From contig JAUYES010000190.1 of the NCBI GenBank assembly GCA_030691225.1, forward strand, positions 1 to 5,304: a stretch of DNA of 5,304 nt, given 5' to 3'. The translations under genes and the position numbers were made by a program. The notes under the pieces were generated by a model. It saw nothing but the letters and a program-made list of their open reading frames with translations. It was not told the origin of the DNA and did no database searches. The DNA comes from Holophaga sp. (lineage in GTDB: Bacteria; Acidobacteriota; Holophagae; Holophagales; Holophagaceae). Positions 1 to 5,304 of this stretch are shown piece after piece (the stretch's first letter is position 1; every line of letters starts with the position of its first letter).

Positions 1-132
1 TTCTTCTGGGCGGGTTCCATCGAGGAAAGGGAGTGACCTGCGCCACCTCTAGGATCACGCCCCGCCAATCTTCTTGACCTTCTGGAACCGAAAAGGGACG
101 ATGAGTTTTCGTGCACGGGCATCCGATGCGGA

Positions 133-158
133 GGGTCCAGGGCCATGTTGCTGGACCC
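133..158. repeat. 8-bp perfect inverted repeat (hairpin) in the transporter leader
   Basis: GGGTCCAG at 133-140 is the exact reverse complement of CTGGACCC at 151-158, with a 10-base spacer. No T-run follows on either strand, so it is not a canonical intrinsic terminator. It lies about 100 bases before the transporter start. It could be leader RNA structure, an operator, or chance. The right arm overlaps one copy of a 10-bp direct repeat. Confidence 0.45.
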
Positions 159-198
159 GCAGCCACTGCCTGATCCAGCCTGCCCAGCGTTGCTGGAC
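147..198 (+). repeat. 10-bp direct repeat GTTGCTGGAC, two copies
   Basis: GTTGCTGGAC occurs at 147-156 and again at 189-198, 42 bases apart (four helical turns). The first copy overlaps the right arm of the 133-158 inverted repeat. The copies lie 60-110 bases upstream of the transporter start, where an activator or repressor could bind. There is no other support for function. Confidence 0.35.
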
Positions 199-245
199 TC
201 GCCGGGTGACCGGAACGTCCATCCTCTTTGTATTTGTTCAATTGC

Positions 246-250
246 AGGAG
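246..250 (+). promoter_or_regulatory. Ribosome binding site of the OFA transporter
   Basis: AGGAG at 246-250 is followed by 6 bases and then ATG at 257. This site, together with the protein content from that ATG onward, decides the start against the in-frame ATGs at 74 and 101. Confidence 0.8.
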
Positions 251-256
251 CTTCGG

Positions 257-1618
257 ATGAAGAATCGTTGGCTGATCGCACTTGCCGCAGTAGGCGTCCA
301 CGCCTCGCTCGGCTCGGTTTACGCCTGGAGTGTATTCAAAAAGCCATTCATCCAGGCATTCGGCTGGAATGAAGTTCAGGCCGGTCTTCCCTTTGGCCTG
401 GCAATCTTCCTGCTGGGCACCTCTGCGGCCGTTATGGGACATGTCGTCGAGAAGCGCGGTCCGCGATTCTCCGGCCTGATTTCTACCGCCTTGTGGAGCC
501 TGGGCTTGCTGGGCATCGGCGTGGTCACGTCCACCCTGATTTCCGACAACACCCTCCGCATATGGCTGGTATGCGCCTTCTGTGTCGTGGCGGGCGTCGG
601 CCTGGGTACGGGCTATGTCACCCCCGTCTCGACCCTGATCAAGTGGTTCCCGGATCGCCGCGGTCTGGCGACGGGGCTAGCCATCATGGGCTTCGGCTTC
701 GGCGCATTCTTCGGCGCACCGATCATGGGCCTGCTTATCGCCGGCGGCAAGAGCTTCACCATCATGGGCATGACGATCCCCGTGCCCTTCATGGTGCCGG
801 CCCTCGGCGTTTCCGGCACCTTCCTGACCCTCGGCGTGATCTATCTGGTCGTCATGGCGCTTTCGTCCCTCTACCTGGCGCCCCCGCCGGCGGACTGGAA
901 GCCCGCCGGTATGGCCGAGGCCCTTGCCTCTGGCAAACAGAAACCAGCCATGGACCTGATGCCCATGAACGCCAACGAGGCCGTGCGCACTTGGCCGTTC
1001 TACGGCCTGTGGATCATGATGTTCATCAACATCACCTGCGGCATCGCGGTACTGTCCGTGGCGTCCCCCATGGCCCAAGAAATCACGGGGATGTCCGCGG
1101 TCACGGCCGCTGGCGTGGTGGGCATGATTGGTCTCTTCAATGGGGTGGGCCGACTTGTCTGGGCCTCCCTCTCGGATCTGCTGGGCCGTCCGCTCACCTA
1201 CATCGCCTTCTTCGTCATTGAAGTGGTGGCGTTCTACTTCCTGCCTTCCCTGCGCGGAGTGTTGCTCTTCCAAGTCGTGCTCTTCCTGATTATGACCTGC
1301 TACGGCGGCGGGTTTTCGACCCTGCCCGCCTACATCGGCGACCTCTTTGGGACCAAGCAGGTCAGTGCCATCCACGGCTATGTGCTCACTGCCTGGGCCC
1401 TGGCCGGCATGGTGGGCTCGACCCTGGCTTCCGCCCTGCGCAGCGCCACCGGCAGCTACTCCACCATGATGATGGTCTTCGCCGCCGTCTTCCTGCCCGC
1501 GCTGGCCGTGGCGATCGTCATGCGCGTGTTCGTGCAGCGCGAACTGGCCCGCAAACAGCTCTCCTACCGGCAGGTCGAGGCGCATGCCATGGATGTCGCC
1601 GACGCCGACGCGGAATAG
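257..1618 (+). CDS. MFS transporter, oxalate/formate antiporter (OFA) family
   Basis: A 453-residue inner-membrane carrier that probably moves a small carboxylate. About 12 hydrophobic segments are visible, near residues 5-25, 42-62, 72-94, 102-124, 136-161, 178-207, 247-272, 281-304, 312-330, 334-358, 370-393 and 402-425. A hydrophilic central loop spans about 208-242. The N-terminal pattern HASLGSVYAWSVFKKP (residues 15-30) and the stretch GYVTPVSTLIKWFPDRRGLA (119-138) are typical of the OFA family. MFS motif A appears as GHVVEKRGPR (61-70) after helix 2, with a second-half counterpart near 298-311 (GRLVWASLSDLLGR). Length is usual for the family. The family includes OxlT (oxalate/formate exchange) and E. 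coli YhjX (pyruvate-responsive expression), so substrate cannot be read from membership alone. It converges on pflA and shares a terminator with it; being next to pyruvate formate-lyase makes formate, pyruvate or a related acid a reasonable guess. No regulatory site is clear upstream. Family assignment is confident; substrate is not. Confidence 0.92.
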   Translation: MKNRWLIALAAVGVHASLGSVYAWSVFKKPFIQAFGWNEVQAGLPFGLAIFLLGTSAAVMGHVVEKRGPRFSGLISTALWSLGLLGIGVVTSTLISDNTLRIWLVCAFCVVAGVGLGTGYVTPVSTLIKWFPDRRGLATGLAIMGFGFGAFFGAPIMGLLIAGGKSFTIMGMTIPVPFMVPALGVSGTFLTLGVIYLVVMALSSLYLAPPPADWKPAGMAEALASGKQKPAMDLMPMNANEAVRTWPFYGLWIMMFINITCGIAVLSVASPMAQEITGMSAVTAAGVVGMIGLFNGVGRLVWASLSDLLGRPLTYIAFFVIEVVAFYFLPSLRGVLLFQVVLFLIMTCYGGGFSTLPAYIGDLFGTKQVSAIHGYVLTAWALAGMVGSTLASALRSATGSYSTMMMVFAAVFLPALAVAIVMRVFVQRELARKQLSYRQVEAHAMDVADADAE

Positions 1619-1641
1619 ATAGCCAGGACTCACGGGAACGG

Positions 1642-1678
1642 CAACAAAAAGGGCTGATTCGTCAGCCCTTTTCGTTGA
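1642..1678. terminator. Bidirectional intrinsic terminator between the converging transporter and pflA
   Basis: AAAAGGGCTGA (1647-1657) and TCAGCCCTTTT (1662-1672) form a perfect 11-bp stem with a TTCG loop (1658-1661). On the + strand it ends in TTTTCGTT, 28 bases after the transporter stop. On the - strand it ends in TTTTTGTTG, 22 bases after the pflA stop. Each strand therefore has a GC-rich stem core followed by a T-tract, and one element can end both transcripts. Confidence 0.9.
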
Positions 1679-1693
1679 AGGATGGTGCGGAGT

Positions 1694-2464
1694 CTATCCC
1701 TGCCGGAGCCGCTCCCTCGCTCGCGCGATCTCGGCCTCGGTGGGTTCGGAGACGCCGTGCAGGAAGTAGGGTTGTTGGAGGGCCTCCCACTTGTACTCGC
1801 CCATCTTGTGGAAGGGCAGCAGTTCCAGTGGTTCCGCGGCGGGAAAGCCCGCCGTGAAGTCGGCGATGCGGCGAAGGTTCTCCTCGGTGTCGGTGTAGCC
1901 GGGCACCAGCACCACGCGAAAACGCACCGGAAGGTTGCGGCGGCGCACTTCATCGGCGAAGGCCATGGAAGCCGCTTCGCTGCGCCCGGTCATGCGACGG
2001 TGCAGGGTGTCGCCCATGCCCTTCAGATCCATCAGCACGAGGCTCGTGTGATCCAGCACCTTCAGGGCCTCGGGCGTGGCGACCATGCCCGTGGTGTCGA
2101 GGGCGGTGTGGAAGCCCTCGCGCCGGAGGCGGCGGAAGAACTCAGCCACAAAGGGCGCCTGCAGCAGGGGCTCACCCCCCGAGGCCGTGACGCCGCCCCG
2201 CTTTTTAATGAAGCCCGCCAGACCGCGGATTTCGCCCAGGAGGTCGTCCAGTGTGATCTCGCGGCCGCCGCTGGGGGCCCAGGTGTCGGGGTTGTGGCAG
2301 TAGAGGCAGCGGTACGCACAGCCCTGGAAGAACACCACGAAGCGGAGGCCCGGCCCGTCCACGGTGCCCATGCTCTCTAGCGAATGGATACGCGCCGTGC
2401 GCGGGGGGCAGGGGAGGGAAGCCCCACAGGGCGTTCCCCCCTCTCCGCGCGCGGCCTCATCCAT
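1694..2464 (-). CDS. pflA: Pyruvate formate-lyase activating enzyme (radical SAM)
   Basis: A cytoplasmic radical-SAM enzyme of 256 residues. It reductively cleaves S-adenosylmethionine and abstracts a hydrogen from the glycine of PflB, switching the lyase on under anoxia. The [4Fe-4S] motif CX3CX2C is Cys49, Cys53 and Cys56 (CAYRCLYCHN). The SAM-binding GGE motif is at 96-98 within TASGGEPL. RIHSLESMGTVDGPGLRF (25-42) and LELLPFHKMGEYKW (213-226) match the conserved regions of E. coli PflA. The catalytic core aligns from about residue 22, so this protein has roughly 18 extra N-terminal residues, including Cys13 and Cys19. The ATG at 2464 is chosen because an AGGAG lies 9 bases upstream and no alternative start preserves the conserved RIHS segment. 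It is the second gene of the pflBA operon, 5 bases after pflB, and ends at TAG just before a shared terminator. Activators of other glycyl-radical enzymes (glycerol dehydratase, HPAD types) usually carry an additional ferredoxin-like insert, which I do not see here. Confidence 0.95.
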   Translation of the reverse strand: MDEAARGEGGTPCGASLPCPPRTARIHSLESMGTVDGPGLRFVVFFQGCAYRCLYCHNPDTWAPSGGREITLDDLLGEIRGLAGFIKKRGGVTASGGEPLLQAPFVAEFFRRLRREGFHTALDTTGMVATPEALKVLDHTSLVLMDLKGMGDTLHRRMTGRSEAASMAFADEVRRRNLPVRFRVVLVPGYTDTEENLRRIADFTAGFPAAEPLELLPFHKMGEYKWEALQQPYFLHGVSEPTEAEIARARERLRQG

Positions 2465-2469
2465 GTGCG

Positions 2470-4698
2470 TTAGCTCCTGCTGTGGAAGGTGCGGTTGATA
2501 ACGTCGAGCTGCTGCTCTCGGGTGAGTTTCACGAAGTTGACGGCGTAGCCCGACACGCGCACGGTGAGCTGAGGATACTCCTCAGGGTGTTCCATGGCAC
2601 GCTCCAGGGTCTCCTTGTCCAGCACGTTCACGTTGATGTGGTGGCCGTCCTGGATGAAGTAGGCGTCCATCAGCTCCACGAGGTTCTCCACGCGCTCGCC
2701 CTCGGACTTGCCCAGGGCACCCGGCACAATGGAGAAGGTGTAGCTGATGCCATCCTCGGCGTCGTCGTAGCGCAGCTTGGCCACGGAAGCCATCGAGGCG
2801 ATGGCGCCCTTGGTGTCGCGGTTGTGCATGGGATTGGCACCGGGAGCGAAGGGCTCGCCGAGCTTGCGGCCGCAAGGTGTGTTGCCCGTGGACTTCCCGT
2901 ACACCACGTTGGAGGTGATGGTGAGGATCGACATGGTGGGCACGGAATTGCGGTAGGTCTTCTGAGCGCGGAGCTTGCGGATGAAACGCCGGACGATCTC
3001 CTGGGCGATGTCATCCACCCGGTTGTCGTTGTTCCCGAAAGCGGGGTAATCGCCCTCGACCTTATAGTCCACCGCCAAGCCAGACTCATTGCGAATGACC
3101 GAAACCGTTGCGTGCTTAACAGCGGAGAGGCTATCGGCCACCACGGAGAGGCCCGCGATGCCGCAAGCCAGCGTGCGCAGGATCTGGCGATCATGCAGGG
3201 CCATCTCGATGCGCTCGTAGCAGTACTTGTCGTGCATGTAGTGGATGACGTTCAGCGACTCCACGTACAGCTTGGCCAGCCAGTCCATGGTCACATCGAA
3301 GCGGGACATGACCTCGTCGTAGTCCAGCACATCACGGGTGATAGGGGCCAAGGCGGGGGCCACCTGGTCGCCGGTGATCTCGTCGCGGCCCCCGTTGATG
3401 GCGTAGAGCAGGGTCTTGGCAAGGTTGGCGCGGGCGCCAAAGAACTGCATCTGCTTGCCGATGGCCATGGCGCTCACGCAGCAAGCGATGCCGTAGTCGT
3501 CGCCCCACTTGGGACGCATGATGCAGTCGTTCTCGTACTGGATGGAGGAGGTGTCGATGGAGGCCTTGGCACAGAAGGCCTTGAACCCCTCCGGCAAGCG
3601 GGGCGTCCAGAGCACAGTGAGGTTCGGCTCGGGAGCGGCGCCCAGGTTGTAGAGCGTGTGCAGAATTCGAAAGCTGTTTTTGGTTACCAGGGTGCGGCCA
3701 TCGTGGCCCATGCCACCGATCGCCTCGGTGACCCACACGGGATCGCCACTGAACAGCGCGTTGTACTCGGGTGTGCGGAGAAAGCGCACCATGCGCAGCT
3801 TCATCACGAAGTGGTCCATGATCTCCTGAGCCTCAGACTCGGTGAGGGTGCCCTCTGCAAAATCGCGCTCCGAGTAAATATCCAGGAAGCTAGTCACGCG
3901 GCCCAGGCTCATTGCCGCGCCATTCTGCTCCTTGATGGCGGCCAGGTAGGCCAGGTAGGTCCACTGCACCGCTTCGAGGAAGGTGTTGGCGGGGCGGGAG
4001 AGATCGCAGCCGTAGGTCTGCCCCATCTCCTGCAGCTCGTGCAGAGCCTTAATCTGCTCCGCGATCTCCTCGCGGTTCTGGAAGTCGAAAACATCGGAGC
4101 TGTCCACTTCCAGCTCATGCTTCTCGCGCTGTTTGTCCTCGATCAGGCGGGCGATGCCGTAGAGGGCCACGCGGCGGTAGTCACCAATGATGCGGCCGCG
4201 ACCGTAAGCGTCGGGCAGGCCGGTGATGATGTGCGAGGCCCGGGCCTTGCGCATGTCCTCCGTGTAGGCCTCAAACACACCCTCGTTGTGTGTCTTCCGG
4301 TAGTTGGTGAAGGCATGTTTCACGGCAGGATCCAGCTTGTAGCCAAAGGCATTCAGGCTGCTCTCGGCCATGCGCAGACCGCCGAAGGGCATCAGGGCGC
4401 GCTTCAGCGGCTTTTCCGTCTGCAGGCCCACGATCACTTCTAGATCACGGTCGATGTAGCCGGCCTCGTGGGACACGATGGTGGAGACCACGGAGGTGTC
4501 GGCGTCCAGCACCTCCTTCTTGCGCTCCTCACCCATCAGGACCTTCACCTGCTCCCAGAGCTTGAGGGTGCGCTCTGTGCCCCCCGCCAGAAAGCTTGCA
4601 TCGCCCTCGTAGGGAGTGACGTTTTTCTGAATGAAGTCGCGGACATGGATCTCCTGGATCCACTTTCCGGGTACGAAATCTCTCCACTGCTCGGACAT
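2470..4698 (-). CDS. pflB: Pyruvate formate-lyase (formate C-acetyltransferase)
   Basis: A cytoplasmic glycyl-radical enzyme of 742 residues, complete, close to the 760 of E. coli PflB. It converts pyruvate and CoA to acetyl-CoA and formate in anaerobic mixed-acid metabolism. The adjacent catalytic cysteines are Cys406-Cys407 in DYGIACCVS. The radical glycine is Gly717 in the RVSGYAV motif, 26 residues from the C-terminus. Other invariant features are [18 protein letters not shown] (159-176), [18 protein letters not shown] (327-344) with Trp322 just before it, and [18 protein letters not shown] (420-437), whose Arg423 matches E. coli Arg435 by spacing from the cysteines. The Cys-Cys pair plus these motifs separate it from glycerol/diol dehydratases and HPA decarboxylase, which have a single active-site cysteine. 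The start at 4698 has AAGGAG 5 bases upstream and gives the expected N-terminus. It is the promoter-proximal gene of pflBA, preceded by a 322-base gap with an FNR-like site. I see no frameshift or missing key residue. By eye the N-terminus ([18 protein letters not shown]) looks more like Firmicutes-type than enteric PFL; an alignment would have to settle that. Confidence 0.97.
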   Translation of the reverse strand: MSEQWRDFVPGKWIQEIHVRDFIQKNVTPYEGDASFLAGGTERTLKLWEQVKVLMGEERKKEVLDADTSVVSTIVSHEAGYIDRDLEVIVGLQTEKPLKRALMPFGGLRMAESSLNAFGYKLDPAVKHAFTNYRKTHNEGVFEAYTEDMRKARASHIITGLPDAYGRGRIIGDYRRVALYGIARLIEDKQREKHELEVDSSDVFDFQNREEIAEQIKALHELQEMGQTYGCDLSRPANTFLEAVQWTYLAYLAAIKEQNGAAMSLGRVTSFLDIYSERDFAEGTLTESEAQEIMDHFVMKLRMVRFLRTPEYNALFSGDPVWVTEAIGGMGHDGRTLVTKNSFRILHTLYNLGAAPEPNLTVLWTPRLPEGFKAFCAKASIDTSSIQYENDCIMRPKWGDDYGIACCVSAMAIGKQMQFFGARANLAKTLLYAINGGRDEITGDQVAPALAPITRDVLDYDEVMSRFDVTMDWLAKLYVESLNVIHYMHDKYCYERIEMALHDRQILRTLACGIAGLSVVADSLSAVKHATVSVIRNESGLAVDYKVEGDYPAFGNNDNRVDDIAQEIVRRFIRKLRAQKTYRNSVPTMSILTITSNVVYGKSTGNTPCGRKLGEPFAPGANPMHNRDTKGAIASMASVAKLRYDDAEDGISYTFSIVPGALGKSEGERVENLVELMDAYFIQDGHHINVNVLDKETLERAMEHPEEYPQLTVRVSGYAVNFVKLTREQQLDVINRTFHSRS
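2474..2478 (-). promoter_or_regulatory. Ribosome binding site of pflA, inside the 3' end of pflB
   Basis: Read on the - strand, AGGAG covers 2478-2474 and is followed by 9 bases and the ATG at 2464. It lies in the last codons of pflB (stop TAA at 2472-2470). Ribosomes finishing pflB would be placed directly over it, which favours translational coupling and supports the longer pflA start. Confidence 0.75.
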
Positions 4699-4703
4699 GG
4701 AAG

Positions 4704-4709
4704 CTCCTT
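4704..4709 (-). promoter_or_regulatory. Ribosome binding site of pflB
   Basis: Read on the - strand, AAGGAG (4709-4704) precedes the ATG at 4698 by 5 bases. It is a strong site for an abundant fermentation enzyme. Confidence 0.8.
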
Positions 4710-4719
4710 CGGCATAGCG

Positions 4720-4744
4720 CCGATTGTGATCGGATGAGAATCAG
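4720..4744. promoter_or_regulatory. Two adjacent GAT-N4-ATC motifs before pflB
   Basis: CCGAT-TGTG-ATCGG (4720-4733) is a perfect 5-bp inverted repeat. CGGAT-GAGA-ATCAG (4731-4744) follows with its centre exactly 11 bp away. Both keep the GAT-N4-ATC core of FNR/CRP-superfamily sites but match the FNR consensus only 6/10 and 7/10. They lie 22-46 bases from the pflB start, where a bound protein would overlap a proximal promoter or the mRNA leader. Function is uncertain; the first could equally be a small leader hairpin next to the ribosome binding site. Confidence 0.3.
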
Positions 4745-4788
4745 CTATGGCTCGTTTAGGAAAGGAGACAGCGTTGCTTCTCTTCATT

Positions 4789-4815
4789 CCGATATTCCCA
4801 GATCCCACCCTTCAA
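4789..4815 (-). promoter_or_regulatory. Possible activator-dependent promoter of pflBA
   Basis: On the - strand, TTGAAG (4815-4810) and TATCGG (4794-4789) are spaced 15 bases apart. Taking TATCGG as -12 to -7 puts the transcript start at 4782 and the FNR-like box centre (4843.5) at -61.5, a classic class I activator position. The -10 is poor and the spacing short, so this is a weak candidate supported mainly by the geometry. Confidence 0.2.
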
Positions 4816-4836
4816 ACTGTCACGCCGGGGTCAGTC

Positions 4837-4850
4837 TTGATGCGGATCAC
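4837..4850. promoter_or_regulatory. FNR/CRP-superfamily binding site upstream of pflBA
   Basis: TTGAT-GCGG-ATCAC matches the FNR consensus TTGAT-N4-ATCAA at 9 of 10 positions. It lies 139 bases upstream of the pflB start, between the operon and a GC-rich hairpin. pfl transcription is activated by FNR in E. coli, and FNR-type regulators are widespread in bacteria that live anaerobically, so position and match agree with oxygen control. Related regulators (Dnr, ANR, NnrR, Crp-like) share nearly the same site, so the exact protein cannot be named. Confidence 0.6.
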
Positions 4851-4866
4851 GGTTCCCTCAACCAGG

Positions 4867-4888
4867 GGGCTCTGCGGCACGCAGGCCC
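4867..4888. repeat. GC-rich hairpin upstream of the FNR-like box
   Basis: CTGCG (4872-4876) and CGCAG (4880-4884) pair around GCA. The stem continues outward as GGGC (4867-4870) with GCCC (4885-4888) after a one-base bulge at 4871. The nine base pairs are nearly all G-C. On the - strand it is followed by a T-poor sequence, so it is not a standard intrinsic terminator. It could still slow read-through from the membrane-protein gene, whose stop is about 130 bases away. Confidence 0.4.
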
Positions 4889-4959
4889 TTATTCCCGCTG
4901 TGACTGGCTTGGCATTCCTCAAGACTGGGGTGGAAGAAGCCATTAGCAGGGTATTCAAC

Positions 4960-4983
4960 TTCGAGGCAACGACGTGCCTCGAA
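4960..4983. repeat. Perfect 9-bp inverted repeat downstream of the membrane-protein gene
   Basis: TTCGAGGCA (4960-4968) and TGCCTCGAA (4975-4983) are exact reverse complements with a 6-base spacer. The element begins 37 bases after the stop of the - strand membrane-protein gene. In RNA it would form a stable hairpin, but no T-run follows on either strand. It may be a terminator of the non-canonical kind, a 3'-end stabiliser, or a dimeric-regulator operator. Confidence 0.5.
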
Positions 4984-5020
4984 ATTGTGAGGGTGATTCT
5001 TCTGGGCGGATCCCCTTCGG

Positions 5021-5302
5021 TTAGGCGCCTTCTAGGTTCGTATCAACGGCCTTCCCGTCCTGATCTGGCTCGGCCAAACGCACCAGAGCCAGCAGCAAAG
5101 GCAATCCCATGGCGAAGGGAGACACGATGCGGGTATCCACGGGAAGGCCCACGAAAAGCCCACCCAGACAGAGGCTGCCATAGCCCACCAGGGGCAAGGC
5201 AATGACAACCTTCTTCAAGCGCCCCAGGGGCTCCAGGGGAAGCCTTGGCTCCCACAGTTCGTGAATCCAGGTGATCAGGAACGTCGTCAGCCACCACCCA
5301 AA
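5021..5302 (-). CDS. Unidentified integral membrane protein, C-terminal part (runs off the window)
   Basis: The frame is open from the right edge to TAA at 5023-5021, giving 93 residues with no start in view. There are three hydrophobic segments, near residues 1-13 (FGWWLTTFLITWI), 32-54 and 58-76, then a short acidic soluble tail ending LEGA. A basic stretch (GRLKK, 27-31) sits before the second segment, as expected for a cytoplasmic loop. A TTG at 5218 could be read as a start, but codons upstream of it continue in the same hydrophobic, Trp-rich style, so that is more likely internal. I do not recognise the family. It points the same way as pflBA, yet 322 bases with their own regulatory motifs separate them, so it is probably not co-transcribed with them. 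Confidence 0.6.
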   Translation of the reverse strand, partial: FGWWLTTFLITWIHELWEPRLPLEPLGRLKKVVIALPLVGYGSLCLGGLFVGLPVDTRIVSPFAMGLPLLLALVRLAEPDQDGKAVDTNLEGA

Positions 5303-5304
5303 GA

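Larger units (their letters stand above)
1..256. other. Non-coding leader region upstream of the OFA transporter
   Basis: I see no convincing gene here. The frame of the downstream transporter stays open back to about position 74, with in-frame ATGs at 74 and 101. The peptide it would add is rich in Cys, Arg, Pro and Trp, resembles no transporter N-terminus, and neither ATG has a well-placed ribosome binding site. A frame entering from the left edge closes with TGA at 34-36; it could be the last 11 codons of an upstream gene, but that is too short to judge. The last 25 bases before the transporter ribosome binding site are distinctly AT-richer than their surroundings, as expected for a promoter or leader, but I cannot assign a good -35/-10 pair. 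Confidence 0.5.
4699..5020. other. Intergenic control region upstream of pflB
   Basis: This 322-base gap contains no gene I can support. A frame on the + strand is open for about 150 codons (4747-5205), but it overlaps the membrane-protein end on the other strand, lacks recognisable protein character and has a Pro/Arg-rich tail. From left to right the gap holds the pflB ribosome binding site, two GAT-N4-ATC motifs, a possible weak promoter near 4789-4815, an FNR-like box, a GC-rich hairpin (4867-4888) and a 9-bp inverted repeat (4960-4983). It serves as promoter and leader for pflBA and as the 3' flank of the membrane-protein gene. Confidence 0.7.

Noticed and set aside
1..20. Possible divergent gene starting with ATG at 20 on the - strand
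   Set aside because: Only six codons are visible and the preceding sequence is pyrimidine-rich, with no ribosome binding site.
205..236. Sigma-70 promoter for the transporter around TATTTG (231-236)
   Set aside because: The AT-rich patch is suggestive, but no acceptable -35 sits at normal spacing, and the start would leave almost no leader before the ribosome binding site.
74..256. Extended start of the transporter at ATG 74 or ATG 101
   Set aside because: The added 52-61 residues are Cys/Arg/Pro-rich and unlike any OFA N-terminus, and neither ATG has a good ribosome binding site. ATG 257 has AGGAG at 6 bases and begins the family-typical sequence.
677..1633. 318-codon open frame on the - strand, antisense to the transporter
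   Set aside because: It is His/Gly/Glu-rich with no domain character and lies opposite a clear transporter, so it is a compositional shadow.
1682..2380. 232-codon open frame on the + strand, antisense to pflA
   Set aside because: It lies opposite a radical-SAM gene with all its motifs, and it contains part of the terminator flank. No protein features are visible.
2482..4443. 653-codon open frame on the + strand, antisense to pflB
   Set aside because: It is an antisense shadow of a well-supported pflB in GC-rich DNA. The peptide is His/Val/Gly-rich and low in complexity, with no recognisable domain.
2470..4698. Alternative identity of the glycyl-radical enzyme as a glycerol/diol dehydratase or a choline or HPA lyase
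   Set aside because: The adjacent Cys406-Cys407 pair and the long stretches of PFL-specific motifs point to a true pyruvate formate-lyase.
4747..5205. 152-codon open frame on the + strand in the pflB upstream gap
   Set aside because: It overlaps the membrane-protein end on the other strand and crosses all the inverted repeats. It ends in a Pro/Arg-rich tail and has no recognisable domain.

Overview
The window is a short, GC-rich bacterial chromosomal segment carrying a glycyl-radical fermentation locus. It holds three nearly complete units. A 12-helix major facilitator transporter of the oxalate/formate antiporter (OFA) type lies on the + strand (257-1618). A two-gene operon on the - strand encodes pyruvate formate-lyase (pflB, 2470-4698) followed by its radical-SAM activating enzyme (pflA, 1694-2464). 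The C-terminal end of an unidentified membrane protein on the - strand (5021-5302) runs off the right edge. The dense long antisense frames are what a GC-rich genome produces. PFL implies a facultative or strict anaerobe that makes formate and acetyl-CoA from pyruvate. The taxon cannot be fixed from this sequence.

Layout: 1-256 has no supported gene; it contains an 8-bp hairpin, a 10-bp direct repeat and the leader of the transporter. The transporter and the pflBA operon converge, and the 75 bases between them hold a near-perfect bidirectional intrinsic terminator with a TTCG loop. pflB and pflA are separated by 5 bases, and the Shine-Dalgarno sequence of pflA lies inside the last codons of pflB, so translation is probably coupled. 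The 322 bases between pflB and the membrane-protein gene hold no gene. They do hold a 9/10 match to the FNR consensus (4837-4850), two further GAT-N4-ATC motifs one helical turn apart close to the pflB start, a GC-rich hairpin and a perfect 9-bp inverted repeat.

How it fits together: PflA uses SAM and a [4Fe-4S] cluster to put a radical on Gly717 of PflB. PflB then cleaves pyruvate through Cys406/Cys407. The FNR-like site upstream suggests oxygen-controlled expression, as known for pfl in enteric bacteria. No formate channel gene (focA) is seen on the pflB side covered here. The convergent OFA transporter is therefore a plausible, unproven partner for formate, oxalate, pyruvate or another small carboxylate. 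I see no mobile element, CRISPR array, tRNA or rRNA, and nothing that amounts to a new multi-gene system. The most worthwhile leads are the regulatory motifs upstream of pflB.
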